DNA from: Bacillus cytotoxicus | GTDB lineage: Bacteria > Bacillota > Bacilli > Bacillales > Bacillaceae_G | Reading direction: 5' to 3' | DNA: 64,000 nucleotides | Assembly (NCBI RefSeq): GCF_023715645.1 | Contig: NZ_JAMBOP010000005.1 | Location: 1-64,000 of the forward strand | Part shown: positions 49,775 through 57,748 of the stretch, one piece after another | Position numbering within the stretch: the first letter of the stretch is position 1 | Layout of the letters: each line of letters begins with the position of its first letter | Position numbers and translations under genes: made by a program | Notes under the pieces: model-generated | What the model was told of the DNA's origin: nothing | Database searches by the model: none | What the model saw: the letters and a program-made list of their open reading frames with translations, nothing else

Positions 49775-50481
49775 TGACGTTTTCAATGAGACGTGTATCA
49801 GCTATTTTTCGAAAAGAGGTACAGGATTTTAAAGCAAATTCACAAGTACTGTTAATGGCGGCAATGCCAATTGTATTTGCTTTCATATTTAGTCGCCTTG
49901 GTAACGGGGGAGGAGCAGGTTTAGGGACAATTACACTCATGACATTTCTATTTGTTGCAGGGTTTGCTCAGTCTATGATTATTGCAGAAGAGAAAGAGAA
50001 ACATACATTACGTGTATTAATGTTATCACCGGCCTCTTCAGCTGAAGTACTAATTGGCAAAAGTATATTAACAGCATGTATTACGATTGTGATTTGCACC
50101 TTGAACTTATTCATTTTAAATCAGCTAGATGGAAATCTTCCGTTACTCGGTGTTCTGTTTTTATGTGGAACAATCTTATTTATCATGATTGGTACAATAA
50201 TTGGGCTGCTTGCTTCATCTGTACCACAAACATCACTAATCGGAATGCCAATTTTGATGACCATTTATTTAGCTGCTCAATTTGAACCACTTGTTGAAAA
50301 TAAAGCAATAAAAACAGTGATTGGGTACCTTCCGACATTTCATATTGATAAGGCAATTAAAAGTTTAGTAAAAGGAAATGGGTTTAGCAGCATTAGCGGG
50401 GACTTATTAAACGTACTCGTTTGGTTCGTGATTGCTTTGCTTGTATGTATCTTCGTCTACAAAAAGAAACAACTAGACTAA
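49774..50481 (+). CDS. ABC-2 type transporter permease
   Basis: 235 residues with six predicted helices; the cytosolic EEKEKHTLRVLMLSPAS segment is typical of ABC-2 permeases. One-base overlap with the ATPase gene (TAATG). Both form one exporter. It is a short-type permease that would work as a dimer. Terminator follows at 50483. Confidence 0.9.
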   Translation: MTFSMRRVSAIFRKEVQDFKANSQVLLMAAMPIVFAFIFSRLGNGGGAGLGTITLMTFLFVAGFAQSMIIAEEKEKHTLRVLMLSPASSAEVLIGKSILTACITIVICTLNLFILNQLDGNLPLLGVLFLCGTILFIMIGTIIGLLASSVPQTSLIGMPILMTIYLAAQFEPLVENKAIKTVIGYLPTFHIDKAIKSLVKGNGFSSISGDLLNVLVWFVIALLVCIFVYKKKQLD

Positions 50482-50482
50482 A

Positions 50483-50516
50483 AAACTGAGCATTTTGGCT
50501 CGGTTTTTTCTCTTTT
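50483..50516 (+). terminator. Terminator of the ABC transporter operon
   Basis: AAACTGAGC / GCTCGGTTT stem then a T-run. Confidence 0.85.
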
Positions 50517-50643
50517 TTATCATTTCCTCGGAAATTTTGTAATTCTGATGCATATTTTTACAAATTTTGTCGAAAAGTAATCGGTTATAGATTGTATAGG
50601 ATGGATGAATCTTGTTCAAAATGATTGCTGAGGTGATGATAGA

Positions 50644-51606
50644 ATGAGAGAGAGGGAAAACAAGAAGTCTTCTCGAAAAGTAGTCCATTTGTTTCAAAAG
50701 CGTTGGGTATTCCCGACACTATACATTGTGTGTGCAGCAGTCATTTTAACGGTTGCGTTATGGTATCAGACAATCAATACGAAAAAGACGCCTGAGAAAA
50801 ATGAAGCGACGCAACAAAGCCAAAGTGAGAATCCAACAATACCAGTAATCAAATCTTCAGAAGTTGTGAAGATGCCAACTGCAAGTGGCACAGAAGTTGT
50901 TGTAAAGAAGAAGTTTTACGAAGATAAGGCAGCAGCTGAGGAGCAAGAACAAGCACTTGTTTTTTATAACAACACATACTCTGCGAATACAGGGATCGAT
51001 ATCACAGCGAAAAATGGCAAAGAGTTTGATGTAACTGCAGCATTAAGCGGAACAGTTACAAAAGCGGAAAAAGATCCACTTCTTGGCTATGTTGTAACAG
51101 TTGACAGTGGAAATGGGATTACAACGTTTTACCAAAGCTTAGGAACTGCGAAAGTAGAAAAAGGCGCAAAAATTAATCAAGGTGAAGTGTTAGGGAAAGC
51201 AGGATTAAGCGAAGTGAATAAAGATGCAGGTTATCACGTTCATTTCGAAGTTCGTAAAGATAATGTTGCTGTAAACCCAGAGAGTTACTTTGACAAATCG
51301 GTTGCGGATATTAAAGTTGAAAAGCAAGAAAAGAAAAAAGAAGAGAAATCAACAAGCGGTCAGGCTGATGATAAGCAAAAAGAAGAAAAATCAACAAACA
51401 GCCCAGCTAATGATAAGCAAAAAGAAGAAAAGTCAACAAACAGCCCAGCTAATGATAAGCAAAAAGAAGAAAAGTCAACAAGCGGTTCAGCTGATGATAA
51501 GCAAAAAGAAGAAAAGTCAACAAACAGCTCAGCTAATGACAAGAAAAAAGAAGAAAAATCAACAAATGGTCAGGCAGAGGAGTCATCTTCTGAACAAGCT
51601 GAGTAA
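50644..51606 (+). CDS. spoIIQ: Stage II sporulation protein Q
   Basis: Forespore membrane protein whose outer domain binds SpoIIIAH of the mother cell, forming the zipper/channel during engulfment. 320 residues: membrane helix (about 23-41), M23/LytM domain (about 105-215), then a repetitive tail. The first metal-binding His of active LytM enzymes is absent (NTGIDITAKNG at 115-125) although HVHFEV (198-203) remains, the known degenerate state of Bacillus SpoIIQ. Residues about 228-315 are six 14-residue repeats (DKQKEEKSTNSPAN type). ATG at 50644 after GAGGTGATG. Confidence 0.94.
   Translation: MRERENKKSSRKVVHLFQKRWVFPTLYIVCAAVILTVALWYQTINTKKTPEKNEATQQSQSENPTIPVIKSSEVVKMPTASGTEVVVKKKFYEDKAAAEEQEQALVFYNNTYSANTGIDITAKNGKEFDVTAALSGTVTKAEKDPLLGYVVTVDSGNGITTFYQSLGTAKVEKGAKINQGEVLGKAGLSEVNKDAGYHVHFEVRKDNVAVNPESYFDKSVADIKVEKQEKKKEEKSTSGQADDKQKEEKSTNSPANDKQKEEKSTNSPANDKQKEEKSTSGSADDKQKEEKSTNSSANDKKKEEKSTNGQAEESSSEQAE
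51346..51588 (+). repeat. 42-bp coding tandem repeat in spoIIQ
   Basis: Unit GATAAGCAAAAAGAAGAAAA + GTCAACAAACAGCCCAGCTAAT, 14 codons, about six copies with few changes; copies 2 and 3 are almost identical. Confidence 0.9.
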
Positions 51607-51610
51607 TATA

Positions 51611-51653
51611 CAAAACCATCAACCCTCTACACGAGGATTGATGGTTTTATTTC
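51611..51653 (+). terminator. Terminator of spoIIQ
   Basis: AAAACCATCAA (51612-51622) / TTGATGGTTTT (51638-51648), inner CCTC/GAGG pairing, then ATTTC. Confidence 0.88.
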
Positions 51654-51745
51654 TATATAGAAACAAAATGTTTTTAAAAACATTGTAACGGCAAGGAAAT
51701 TGGACAGAATTCTCGAATATATATTACTAAAAGGAGGGGATTGGT

Positions 51746-51880
51746 TTGTCGTTGTTATTTGTTGTATCCATTGCAATTATTTTATTATTTGTTTTATTTT
51801 CTTTATATTATTTGATTACCAGCAAGAAAGAAGTCCCCCGTCAAAGCCTTTTGGAAGAAGAATTTGATCGAGAAGAATGA
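51746..51880 (+). CDS. 44-residue single-pass membrane protein
   Basis: TTG at 51746 to TGA at 51878-51880. The product begins MSLLFVVSIAIILLFVLFSL, one strong membrane helix, followed by a charged tail ending LLEEEFDREE. AAAGGAGGGGA is 5 bases upstream and a terminator follows directly, so it looks like a genuine small gene. Family not recognised; its place between spoIIQ and spoIIID hints at, but does not show, a sporulation role. Confidence 0.7.
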   Translation: MSLLFVVSIAIILLFVLFSLYYLITSKKEVPRQSLLEEEFDREE

Positions 51881-51907
51881 CGCTTTTTAGAAGGCGTCAT
51901 TTTTTTT
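51876..51907 (+). terminator. Terminator of the small membrane protein gene
   Basis: ATGACGC / GGCGTCAT stem overlapping the stop codon, followed by eight T. Confidence 0.85.
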
Positions 51908-52194
51908 GTTTCAAACAGAAAATTTTCATTTTTCACCGATTTCTCAAAAAAAAATGTAATTTTTGTCACCATAGTCCGCAAAAATGGAGAACTTGTAGCA
52001 TATATATACAATGCGAGCAATACAATGGTTATAAACCAAAGCAAAGAGAGTGTTTGAGGTGAGAAATCGTGGATCATTTCATTATAAATCCTAGAAAGTG
52101 TAGCGCTTACAAACAGAACTCGAACTTACAGCTTAGTCACATGCAGCGAGTCTCATTTCACCCTTCTCACATCCAATTTAGGGAGGCGAGTGGT

Positions 52195-52467
52195 GTGCAC
52201 GATTACATCAAAGAGAGAACGATCAAGATTGGCAAGTATATCGTGGAGACAAGAAAAACAGTTCGCGTTATTGCGAAGGAATTTGGTGTATCAAAAAGTA
52301 CTGTGCATAAAGATTTAACAGAACGTTTACCAGAAATTAATCCAGAGCTCGCAAATGAAGTGAAGGAAATTCTTGATTACCATAAGTCAATTCGTCATCT
52401 CCGGGGCGGCGAAGCGACGAAACAAAAGTATCAAAAAGAGGATACAGAAAAAATCGTGCGTCAATAA
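52195..52467 (+). CDS. spoIIID: Sporulation transcription factor SpoIIID
   Basis: Mother-cell DNA-binding protein that switches gene expression between sigma-E and sigma-K. 90 residues with an HTH of the KTVRVIAKEFGVSKSTVHKD type (about 22-41) and the basic RHLRGGEATKQKY region. GTG start at 52195 after GGGAGGCGAG; a longer frame from 52069 lacks support. The C-terminal ~10 residues differ from the B. anthracis form as remembered. mbl follows, as in B. subtilis. Confidence 0.94.
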   Translation: MHDYIKERTIKIGKYIVETRKTVRVIAKEFGVSKSTVHKDLTERLPEINPELANEVKEILDYHKSIRHLRGGEATKQKYQKEDTEKIVRQ

Positions 52468-52625
52468 TCTAACATGAAGCAAACATTCCAAAGAAAAACA
52501 AATTTTTTCAGCATAATTCATTTCTTCAATATTACGTTTCGGAAAAGAATATGATAAAATTAGGAATTAGGTGTAAAAGAATTCGGGTTTAGCCTGATTT
52601 AGATATTGAGGAGGAAGACACAGGA

Positions 52626-53627
52626 ATGTTTGCGAGAGATATTGGAATTGACCTTGGCACGGCCAACGTATTAATTCATGTAAAAGGTAAAGGAATTGTA
52701 TTAAATGAACCGTCTGTTGTAGCAATTGACCGCAATACAGGAAAAGTATTAGCGGTAGGGGAAGAAGCAAGACGTATGGTAGGGCGTACACCTGGAAACA
52801 TTGTAGCGATTCGTCCGCTTAAAGATGGTGTAATTGCTGACTTCGAAATTACAGAAGCGATGTTAAAACATTTCATCAACAAACTTGACGTAAAAGGCTT
52901 TTTATCAAAACCTCGCATTTTAATTTGCTGTCCAACAAACATAACATCTGTAGAACAAAAAGCAATTCGTGAAGCTGCTGAAAGATCTGGCGGTAAGAAA
53001 GTATACTTAGAGGAAGAACCAAAAGTAGCTGCTGTTGGTGCTGGTATGGAAATCTTCCAACCAAGTGGAAATATGGTTGTGGATATTGGCGGAGGTACAA
53101 CAGATATTGCGGTACTGTCTATGGGCGATATCGTTACCTCCTCTTCCATTAAAATGGCGGGCGATAAGTTTGATATGGAAATCTTAAATTATATTAAACG
53201 TAAGTATAAGCTATTAATTGGGGAACGTACATCAGAAGATATTAAAATTAAAGTAGGTACAGTGTTCCCAGGTGCACGTAGTGAAGAGCTTGAAATTCGC
53301 GGTCGTGACATGGTAACTGGTTTACCTCGCACAATTACAGTATGCTCAGAAGAAATTACAGAGGCACTAAAAGAAAACGCAGCTGTCATTGTACAAGCTG
53401 CAAAAGGTGTATTAGAACGTACACCACCAGAATTATCAGCTGACATTATTGACCGCGGCGTTATTTTAACAGGCGGCGGTGCATTATTACACGGTATTGA
53501 CATGCTTCTTGCAGAAGAGTTAAAAGTACCTGTATTAATTGCAGAAAATCCAATGCACTGCGTAGCGGTTGGAACGGGAGTTATGTTAGAGAATATTGAT
53601 AAATTACCACGCCGCGCTTTGCGATAA
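52626..53627 (+). CDS. mbl: MreB-like actin homologue Mbl
   Basis: Filament-forming ATPase that guides lateral-wall peptidoglycan synthesis at the inner membrane face. 333 residues; phosphate-1 GIDLGTANVLIH, phosphate-2 VVDIGGGTTDIAVLS and adenosine motif ILTGGGALLHGID are intact. ATG at 52626 after GAGGAGGAAG. Terminator at 53647, then DNA that looks like a broken copy of part of this gene. Confidence 0.96.
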   Translation: MFARDIGIDLGTANVLIHVKGKGIVLNEPSVVAIDRNTGKVLAVGEEARRMVGRTPGNIVAIRPLKDGVIADFEITEAMLKHFINKLDVKGFLSKPRILICCPTNITSVEQKAIREAAERSGGKKVYLEEEPKVAAVGAGMEIFQPSGNMVVDIGGGTTDIAVLSMGDIVTSSSIKMAGDKFDMEILNYIKRKYKLLIGERTSEDIKIKVGTVFPGARSEELEIRGRDMVTGLPRTITVCSEEITEALKENAAVIVQAAKGVLERTPPELSADIIDRGVILTGGGALLHGIDMLLAEELKVPVLIAENPMHCVAVGTGVMLENIDKLPRRALR

Positions 53628-53646
53628 GAGAATAAACATAAAATGT

Positions 53647-53680
53647 AAAAAGCCGAAAGCAATTTTCTTTCGGCTTTTTG
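53647..53680 (+). terminator. Terminator of mbl
   Basis: Perfect AAAAAGCCGAAAG / CTTTCGGCTTTTT, 13 bp. Confidence 0.92.
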
Positions 53681-53702
53681 TATGGTTAAAGTTTCACTTA
53701 GA

Positions 53703-53802
53703 TTTGCCTCGCGCAATTACAGAGGCATTGAAAGAAACGTAGTTGTTATTGACAAGCTAGTGTATGAAAACGTACACCGTCTGACGTAATCGACAACGCA
53801 AC
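53703..53802 (+). pseudogene. Decayed copy of an mbl-like gene segment
   Basis: 53703-53721 (TTTGCCTCGCGCAATTACA) matches mbl 53321-53339; 53722-53757 (GAGGCATTGAAAGAAACG...) matches mbl 53361-53400 with small deletions; 53761-53800 (GTATGAAAACGTACACCGTCTGACG...) matches mbl 53408-53456 with more loss. Stops and frameshifts break it. A tandem duplicate or an MreB paralogue once lay here. Confidence 0.6.
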
Positions 53803-54170
53803 GTAATGTAAGTAGTGGAACCAATTCAATTGAAAGAGAAAAGAACTTAAGTATGCTTCTTAACGTATTTAAGTTTTTGTATTTTTATATTTATTTTTAA
53901 AAATATAACGATTTTACGAAAAACAAAGAAAAATAAAGAAAAAAAGAGAAAAGTAGATGTAAACCGAAAAAAATATAGAAATTTGTCGTTTTTATATCAT
54001 AAATAATTATATTATAATGAACTCGAATACGACAAATGAGGTAAATGTGCCTTTTGTATATTGCCTTCCCCTAAACTTTGCATACGCTTTTTCTACCTCC
54101 ATGTAAATTATACTTGTTATACCCAAGTTTGTAGAGAAGAAAGAGTGTATGCATTTTTTTTGAAATGACA
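53803..54170. other. Gene-free AT-rich region downstream of mbl
   Basis: No gene seen. TATAAT at 54013-54018 and the strong terminator at 54171 leave room for a ~150-nt transcript. B. subtilis has flhO and flhP between mbl and fabZ; they are absent. Confidence 0.4.
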
Positions 54171-54202
54171 CGAAGCAGAAAGGTCTGCTTCGTTTTTTTT
54201 GT
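54171..54202 (+). terminator. Orphan strong terminator
   Basis: Perfect ACGAAGCAGA / TCTGCTTCGT stem with eight T, 490 bases after the end of mbl and with no gene directly upstream. Confidence 0.85.
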
Positions 54203-54278
54203 AATGACAAATAATAAACAAAATGGGATAATATATATAACCTAGTACTAAGACTAATATCTAAAAAAGGAGCGAGAT

Positions 54279-54716
54279 ATGATGTTAAATATAGAGCAAA
54301 TTAAAGAAATTATCCCGCATCGCTATCCATTTTTACTTGTTGACCAAGTTCTTGAAGTAGAAGAAGGAAAACGTGCGGTTGGTATTAAAAATGTATCTGC
54401 AAATGAAGAATACTTTAACGGTCATTTTCCTGACTACGCAGTAATGCCTGGTGTACTCATTGTAGAAGCATTAGCACAAGTTGGCGCAATTGCTGTTTTA
54501 AAGAAAGAAGAAAACCGTGGCCGCCTTGCTTTCTTTGCAGGCATTGACAACTGCCGCTTTAAAAGACAAGTACGCCCAGGTGATCAGCTTCGCTTAGAAG
54601 TAGAAATGACACGTGTACGCGGTCCGATTGGTAAAGGAAAAGCAATTGCAACTGTAAATGGTGAAGTAGCATGTGAAGCGGAGATTACATTTGCGCTTGG
54701 AGATAAGAAAGAGTAA
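54279..54716 (+). CDS. fabZ: 3-hydroxyacyl-[acyl-carrier-protein] dehydratase FabZ
   Basis: Dehydrates 3-hydroxyacyl-ACP in fatty acid synthesis; hot-dog fold. 145 residues, or 144 if the second ATG (54282), the usual start in relatives, is used; AAGGAG suits both. The catalytic His is in [13 protein letters not shown] and the Glu in [11 protein letters not shown]. Single-gene unit with terminator. Confidence 0.95.
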   Translation: MMLNIEQIKEIIPHRYPFLLVDQVLEVEEGKRAVGIKNVSANEEYFNGHFPDYAVMPGVLIVEALAQVGAIAVLKKEENRGRLAFFAGIDNCRFKRQVRPGDQLRLEVEMTRVRGPIGKGKAIATVNGEVACEAEITFALGDKKE

Positions 54717-54751
54717 AACCGTCATGATGATGACGGTTTTTTTTATTTTTT
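54717..54751 (+). terminator. Terminator of fabZ
   Basis: AACCGTCAT-GATG-ATGACGGTT then eight or more T. Confidence 0.92.
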
Positions 54752-54966
54752 CGTGAAGTCACAAAATAGAATTCGTATATTCCAAATTTACAATTTATTG
54801 AAAAAATTCATTTTAAATCCAAGTAAAATACTGTATGATATTTCAATATGGTATTTTTAGGGGGATTTTTGAGTGGATTTTGCTTACTTATGCTAGAAAG
54901 TGTATAACCTCACTCCCTTTAAGAATCTAGTAGCACTGATGGTTAGTGACACTTATGAAGGTTCAC

Positions 54967-55244
54967 TTTATCCCGCATTAACGGGCAGTAATACTCCCAC
55001 CTCAAAATTCAGCGAAAGCATTGTCTAGCTCTAGCGGCTAGAATCTCCGGTCGTTTCGCCCCCTCCGACGAGGCAAAAAGCGCCTCGTCGGAGGGGACTC
55101 CAACGTCCTGCGATTCTGGGCGAGCCGCTTCCGCTTTTCTAAAGAAGTTAGGTGGGAGATAAACTGCCCGTAAAAGCCCGATTGGTTCAACTAATAATCA
55201 GTGGGGGATGAAGAAAACCCCCACTGATTAAAGTTTCACTTTAT
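54967..55244 (+). mobile_element. bcr1 element interrupted by another repeat
   Basis: TTTAT flanks at both ends (54967-54971, 55240-55244), the target duplication remembered for bcr1. Left part: CCCGCATTAACGGGCAGT, ACTCCCACCTC; right part: GGTGGGAGATAAACTGCCCG, AAAAGCCCGATTGGTTC, CCCCCACTGATTAAAG. Left and right parts pair into a long stem. Removing 55021-55140 leaves about 155 bp, the bcr1 length. Confidence 0.8.
55021..55140. repeat. Large-hairpin repeat (type B) nested in bcr1
   Basis: Begins TTGTCTAGCTCTAGCGGC and ends CCGCTTCCGCTTTTCT; centre CCTCCGACGAGGC-AAAAA-GCGCCTCGTCGGAGG is a near-perfect hairpin. Same family as 13198-13318. Confidence 0.75.
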
Positions 55245-55262
55245 ATGAGGAGGATATCGTCT

Positions 55263-55940
55263 ATGTTTTTTCGTAAAGGTCTGCAATCGAAGCGGAAACT
55301 CATTGCATATGAAAAGCCGCAATCTGTTCTTGCTGAACAATATCGTAATATTCGAACGAATATACAATTTGCTTCTATTGATCAAAAGATCCGCTCTATT
55401 GTCGTAACATCGGCAAATCCAGGAGAAGGAAAAACAACGACAACTGCCAATCTTGCGGTCGCCTTTGCACAACAAGGAGAAAAAATATTGCTTGTCGATG
55501 CGGACTTGCGAAAACCAGTTCTTCATCAGTTATTTCAAGTGGATAACGTTTTTGGATTAACAAATGTATTGTCGAGGCAACGAACATTGCAGGCGTGCAT
55601 CGCAAAAACGAATATAGAACATTTAGATTTGTTGCCGTGTGGACCTATCCCGCCGAATCCAGCAGAATTACTAAGCTCAGCGGTGATGGGGGAATTATTG
55701 AAAGAAGCAGAGCAGCACTATGACCTCATCCTTTTCGACACACCACCTGTTCTTGCTGTTACAGATGCTCAAGTTGTTTCCAATCAATGCCAAGGTACGA
55801 TACTTGTACTGTGCAGTGGAAAAACGGAAAAAGAGCAAGCGCTAAAAGCAAAAAATGTATTACAGCATACAAACACGGCTTTGCTCGGTGTTGTGCTTAA
55901 TGCGAAACCTCAGTCCGAACATACATATGGATATTATTAA
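55263..55940 (+). CDS. Bacterial tyrosine kinase (BY-kinase), orphan copy
   Basis: 225 residues of the CpsD/CapB/YwqD family. Walker A GEGKTTT (54-60), Walker A' LLVDADLRKP, Walker B LILFDTPPVL, and a short C-terminal tyrosine cluster (HTYGYY) for autophosphorylation; EQYRNIRTNIQF matches the oligomer contact. No transmembrane modulator gene adjoins it and it has its own terminator, unlike the paralogue at 56979. ATG at 55263; its GAGGAGG site is directly at the bcr1 edge. Confidence 0.9.
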   Translation: MFFRKGLQSKRKLIAYEKPQSVLAEQYRNIRTNIQFASIDQKIRSIVVTSANPGEGKTTTTANLAVAFAQQGEKILLVDADLRKPVLHQLFQVDNVFGLTNVLSRQRTLQACIAKTNIEHLDLLPCGPIPPNPAELLSSAVMGELLKEAEQHYDLILFDTPPVLAVTDAQVVSNQCQGTILVLCSGKTEKEQALKAKNVLQHTNTALLGVVLNAKPQSEHTYGYY

Positions 55941-55953
55941 GTTTTTAAAAAAT

Positions 55954-55993
55954 AAAAAACCTAGGCGAAATTTATTGACTCCTAGGTTTTTTA
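55954..55993 (+). terminator. Terminator of the orphan BY-kinase gene
   Basis: Perfect 12-bp AAAAAACCTAGG / CCTAGGTTTTTT stem. Confidence 0.9.
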
Positions 55994-56149
55994 TATATAT
56001 AAATATTTTAGGTGTATAAAAATACACTAATATTTATTAGGCGTTTCATGACAAATTAGCGAGATGCGGTTGTCAGATTTAATGGTATTTTGTAATATTA
56101 AATTAGGTTTTTAAAAAAATGAATAAAGGTACTGTGAGTCGACAATAAC

Positions 56150-56195
56150 ATAGAGGATTTTATAAAAATCTTAGGTTTTATAAAATCTTATATTT
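56150..56195. promoter_or_regulatory. AT-rich palindromes upstream of the polysaccharide operon
   Basis: AGGATTTTATAAAAATCTTA and GGTTTTATAAAATCTTA form overlapping inverted/direct repeats ~60 bases before the wzz start. A TTATACT box lies at 56203-56209. Operator or promoter area; no gene in 55994-56245. Confidence 0.35.
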
Positions 56196-56245
56196 TGTTA
56201 TGTTATACTTTTTGTTGTGTAAAATTATGAAACCTGGGGGAGCTT

Positions 56246-56989
56246 ATGGAAGAAACGATTAGTTTAAAAGAATTATTTCAAGTTTTACGAAAGCGCTTCG
56301 CGATGATTCTTACTATTACATTTGGAGCAGCAATCATTAGTGCGATTGTGAGCTTTTTCTTTATGACACCAATCTATCAATCTGCAACGCAAATACTTGT
56401 TAACCAAAAAAAGCAAGAAGGGTCAGCGATTCAAATCGGTGAAGTTCAGACGAATATTCAATTGACCAATACATATAAGGTCATTATTAAGAGCCCTGTT
56501 ATTTTAGATCAAGTGAAAGAAAAGTTAGGTTTAAATATTACAACGCAAGAACTAAATAATAAGATTGAAGTTGCTAATGAGAAAGACTCGCAAGTTGTAA
56601 CGGTAACAACGCAAGATAAAGATCCAAAAGTAGCCCGTGATATTGCCAACACAACAGCGGAAATATTCAAAGGCGAAGTTGCCAAAATTATGAGTGTAGA
56701 TAACGTAACTGTTTTATCAAAAGCAGAAGTGGCAGACAATCAATCTCCAATTAATCCGCGTCCGATGATCAATATTGCGATTGCGTTTATTGTTGGATTA
56801 ATGGCATCTGTTGGACTAGCATTCTTACTAGAATATTTAGACAACACTGTCAAGAAAGAAGAAGATGTCGAGAAATTATTAGGATTACCAGTTCTCGGTA
56901 TCGTTGCGCGTATGGATGAGGAAGAAATAGGAAGCAAATCACGTGCAGCATCAACGAAGAAAGTGAGGGGGCAAACAATTGGTTCTTAA
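56246..56989 (+). CDS. Wzz/CpsC-type chain-length regulator, kinase modulator
   Basis: 247 residues: cytosolic N-terminus, membrane helix (about 18-40), extracytoplasmic domain, second helix (about 172-195) and a cytosolic tail ending near the kinase start. This is the YwqC/CapA-type partner that activates a separate BY-kinase and controls polymer length. The Pro-rich NPRPMINIAIAF before the second helix is typical. ATG at 56246 after GGGGGAGC. Overlaps the next gene by 11 bases. Confidence 0.9.
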   Translation: MEETISLKELFQVLRKRFAMILTITFGAAIISAIVSFFFMTPIYQSATQILVNQKKQEGSAIQIGEVQTNIQLTNTYKVIIKSPVILDQVKEKLGLNITTQELNNKIEVANEKDSQVVTVTTQDKDPKVARDIANTTAEIFKGEVAKIMSVDNVTVLSKAEVADNQSPINPRPMINIAIAFIVGLMASVGLAFLLEYLDNTVKKEEDVEKLLGLPVLGIVARMDEEEIGSKSRAASTKKVRGQTIGS

Positions 56990-57683
56990 AAGCTTATTTA
57001 AGAAAAAGAAAAATCATCGTCAACGCCGTCAATTAATTGCATACCAACAGCCGAAATCACCAATCTCCGAGCAATACCGCAACATTCGTACGAATATTGA
57101 ATTTGCATCAGTAGATACGAAAATTCAATCTTTAATGGTGACGTCTGCAAATCCAAGTGAAGGAAAAACGACGACAACATCAAATATTGCGGTTGTATTT
57201 GCGCAGCAAGGAAAGCGCGTATTACTTATTGATGCAGACTTACGAAAGCCAGCAACGCACCAAATGTTTCAAATTGACAACATTTTCGGTTTAACAAATG
57301 TCTTAACAGCTGGTGAACGACTAGAAAAATGCATTCAAAAAACAGCAGTAGATAATTTAGATTTTCTCCCATCTGGGCCAATTCCACCAAATCCTGCAGA
57401 ACTGCTTGGATCAAAGGCGATGAAAGAACTGCTTAGTCAAACTTACAGTTTATATGATCTAGTAATCTTCGACTTGCCGCCAATCTTACCGGTAACGGAT
57501 GCGCAAATTATGGCAAATCAATGTGATGCATCTGTACTTGTTGTACGCAGTGAGCAAACAGAAAAAGAAGCAGCAGTAAAAGCAAAAATATTATTAGAAT
57601 CTGCAAAAGGTAAACTGCTAGGTGTTGTTCTGAACGATCGTGAACGTGAACAGAGCTTATATTACTACTACGGTGCAAACTAA
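56979..57683 (+). CDS. Bacterial tyrosine kinase (BY-kinase) of the operon
   Basis: 234 residues, paralogue of the protein at 55263. Walker A SEGKTTT (60-66), LLIDADLRKP, VIFDLPPIL and a C-terminal tyrosine cluster (SLYYYYG). TTG start at 56979 inside the wzz end, 7-8 bases after GAGGGGG. Works with the wzz product to phosphorylate itself and polysaccharide enzymes such as UDP-glucose enzymes. A hairpin (57685-57711) without T-run separates it from the phosphatase gene. Confidence 0.92.
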   Translation: MVLKSLFKKKKNHRQRRQLIAYQQPKSPISEQYRNIRTNIEFASVDTKIQSLMVTSANPSEGKTTTTSNIAVVFAQQGKRVLLIDADLRKPATHQMFQIDNIFGLTNVLTAGERLEKCIQKTAVDNLDFLPSGPIPPNPAELLGSKAMKELLSQTYSLYDLVIFDLPPILPVTDAQIMANQCDASVLVVRSEQTEKEAAVKAKILLESAKGKLLGVVLNDREREQSLYYYYGAN

Positions 57684-57748
57684 AGAGATGTGCGCGTAGC
57701 GCACTTCTCTTTCAGCTTGAAAATACATAAAAAGAGAGGGTGAAGACA

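Noticed and set aside
51360-51542. Minus-strand frame with LFVDFSSFCLSLAG repeats
   Set aside because: Antisense reading of the spoIIQ 42-bp repeat.
54007-54210. 67-codon minus-strand frame upstream of fabZ
   Set aside because: It covers the terminator hairpin, has no ribosome site and low-complexity composition.
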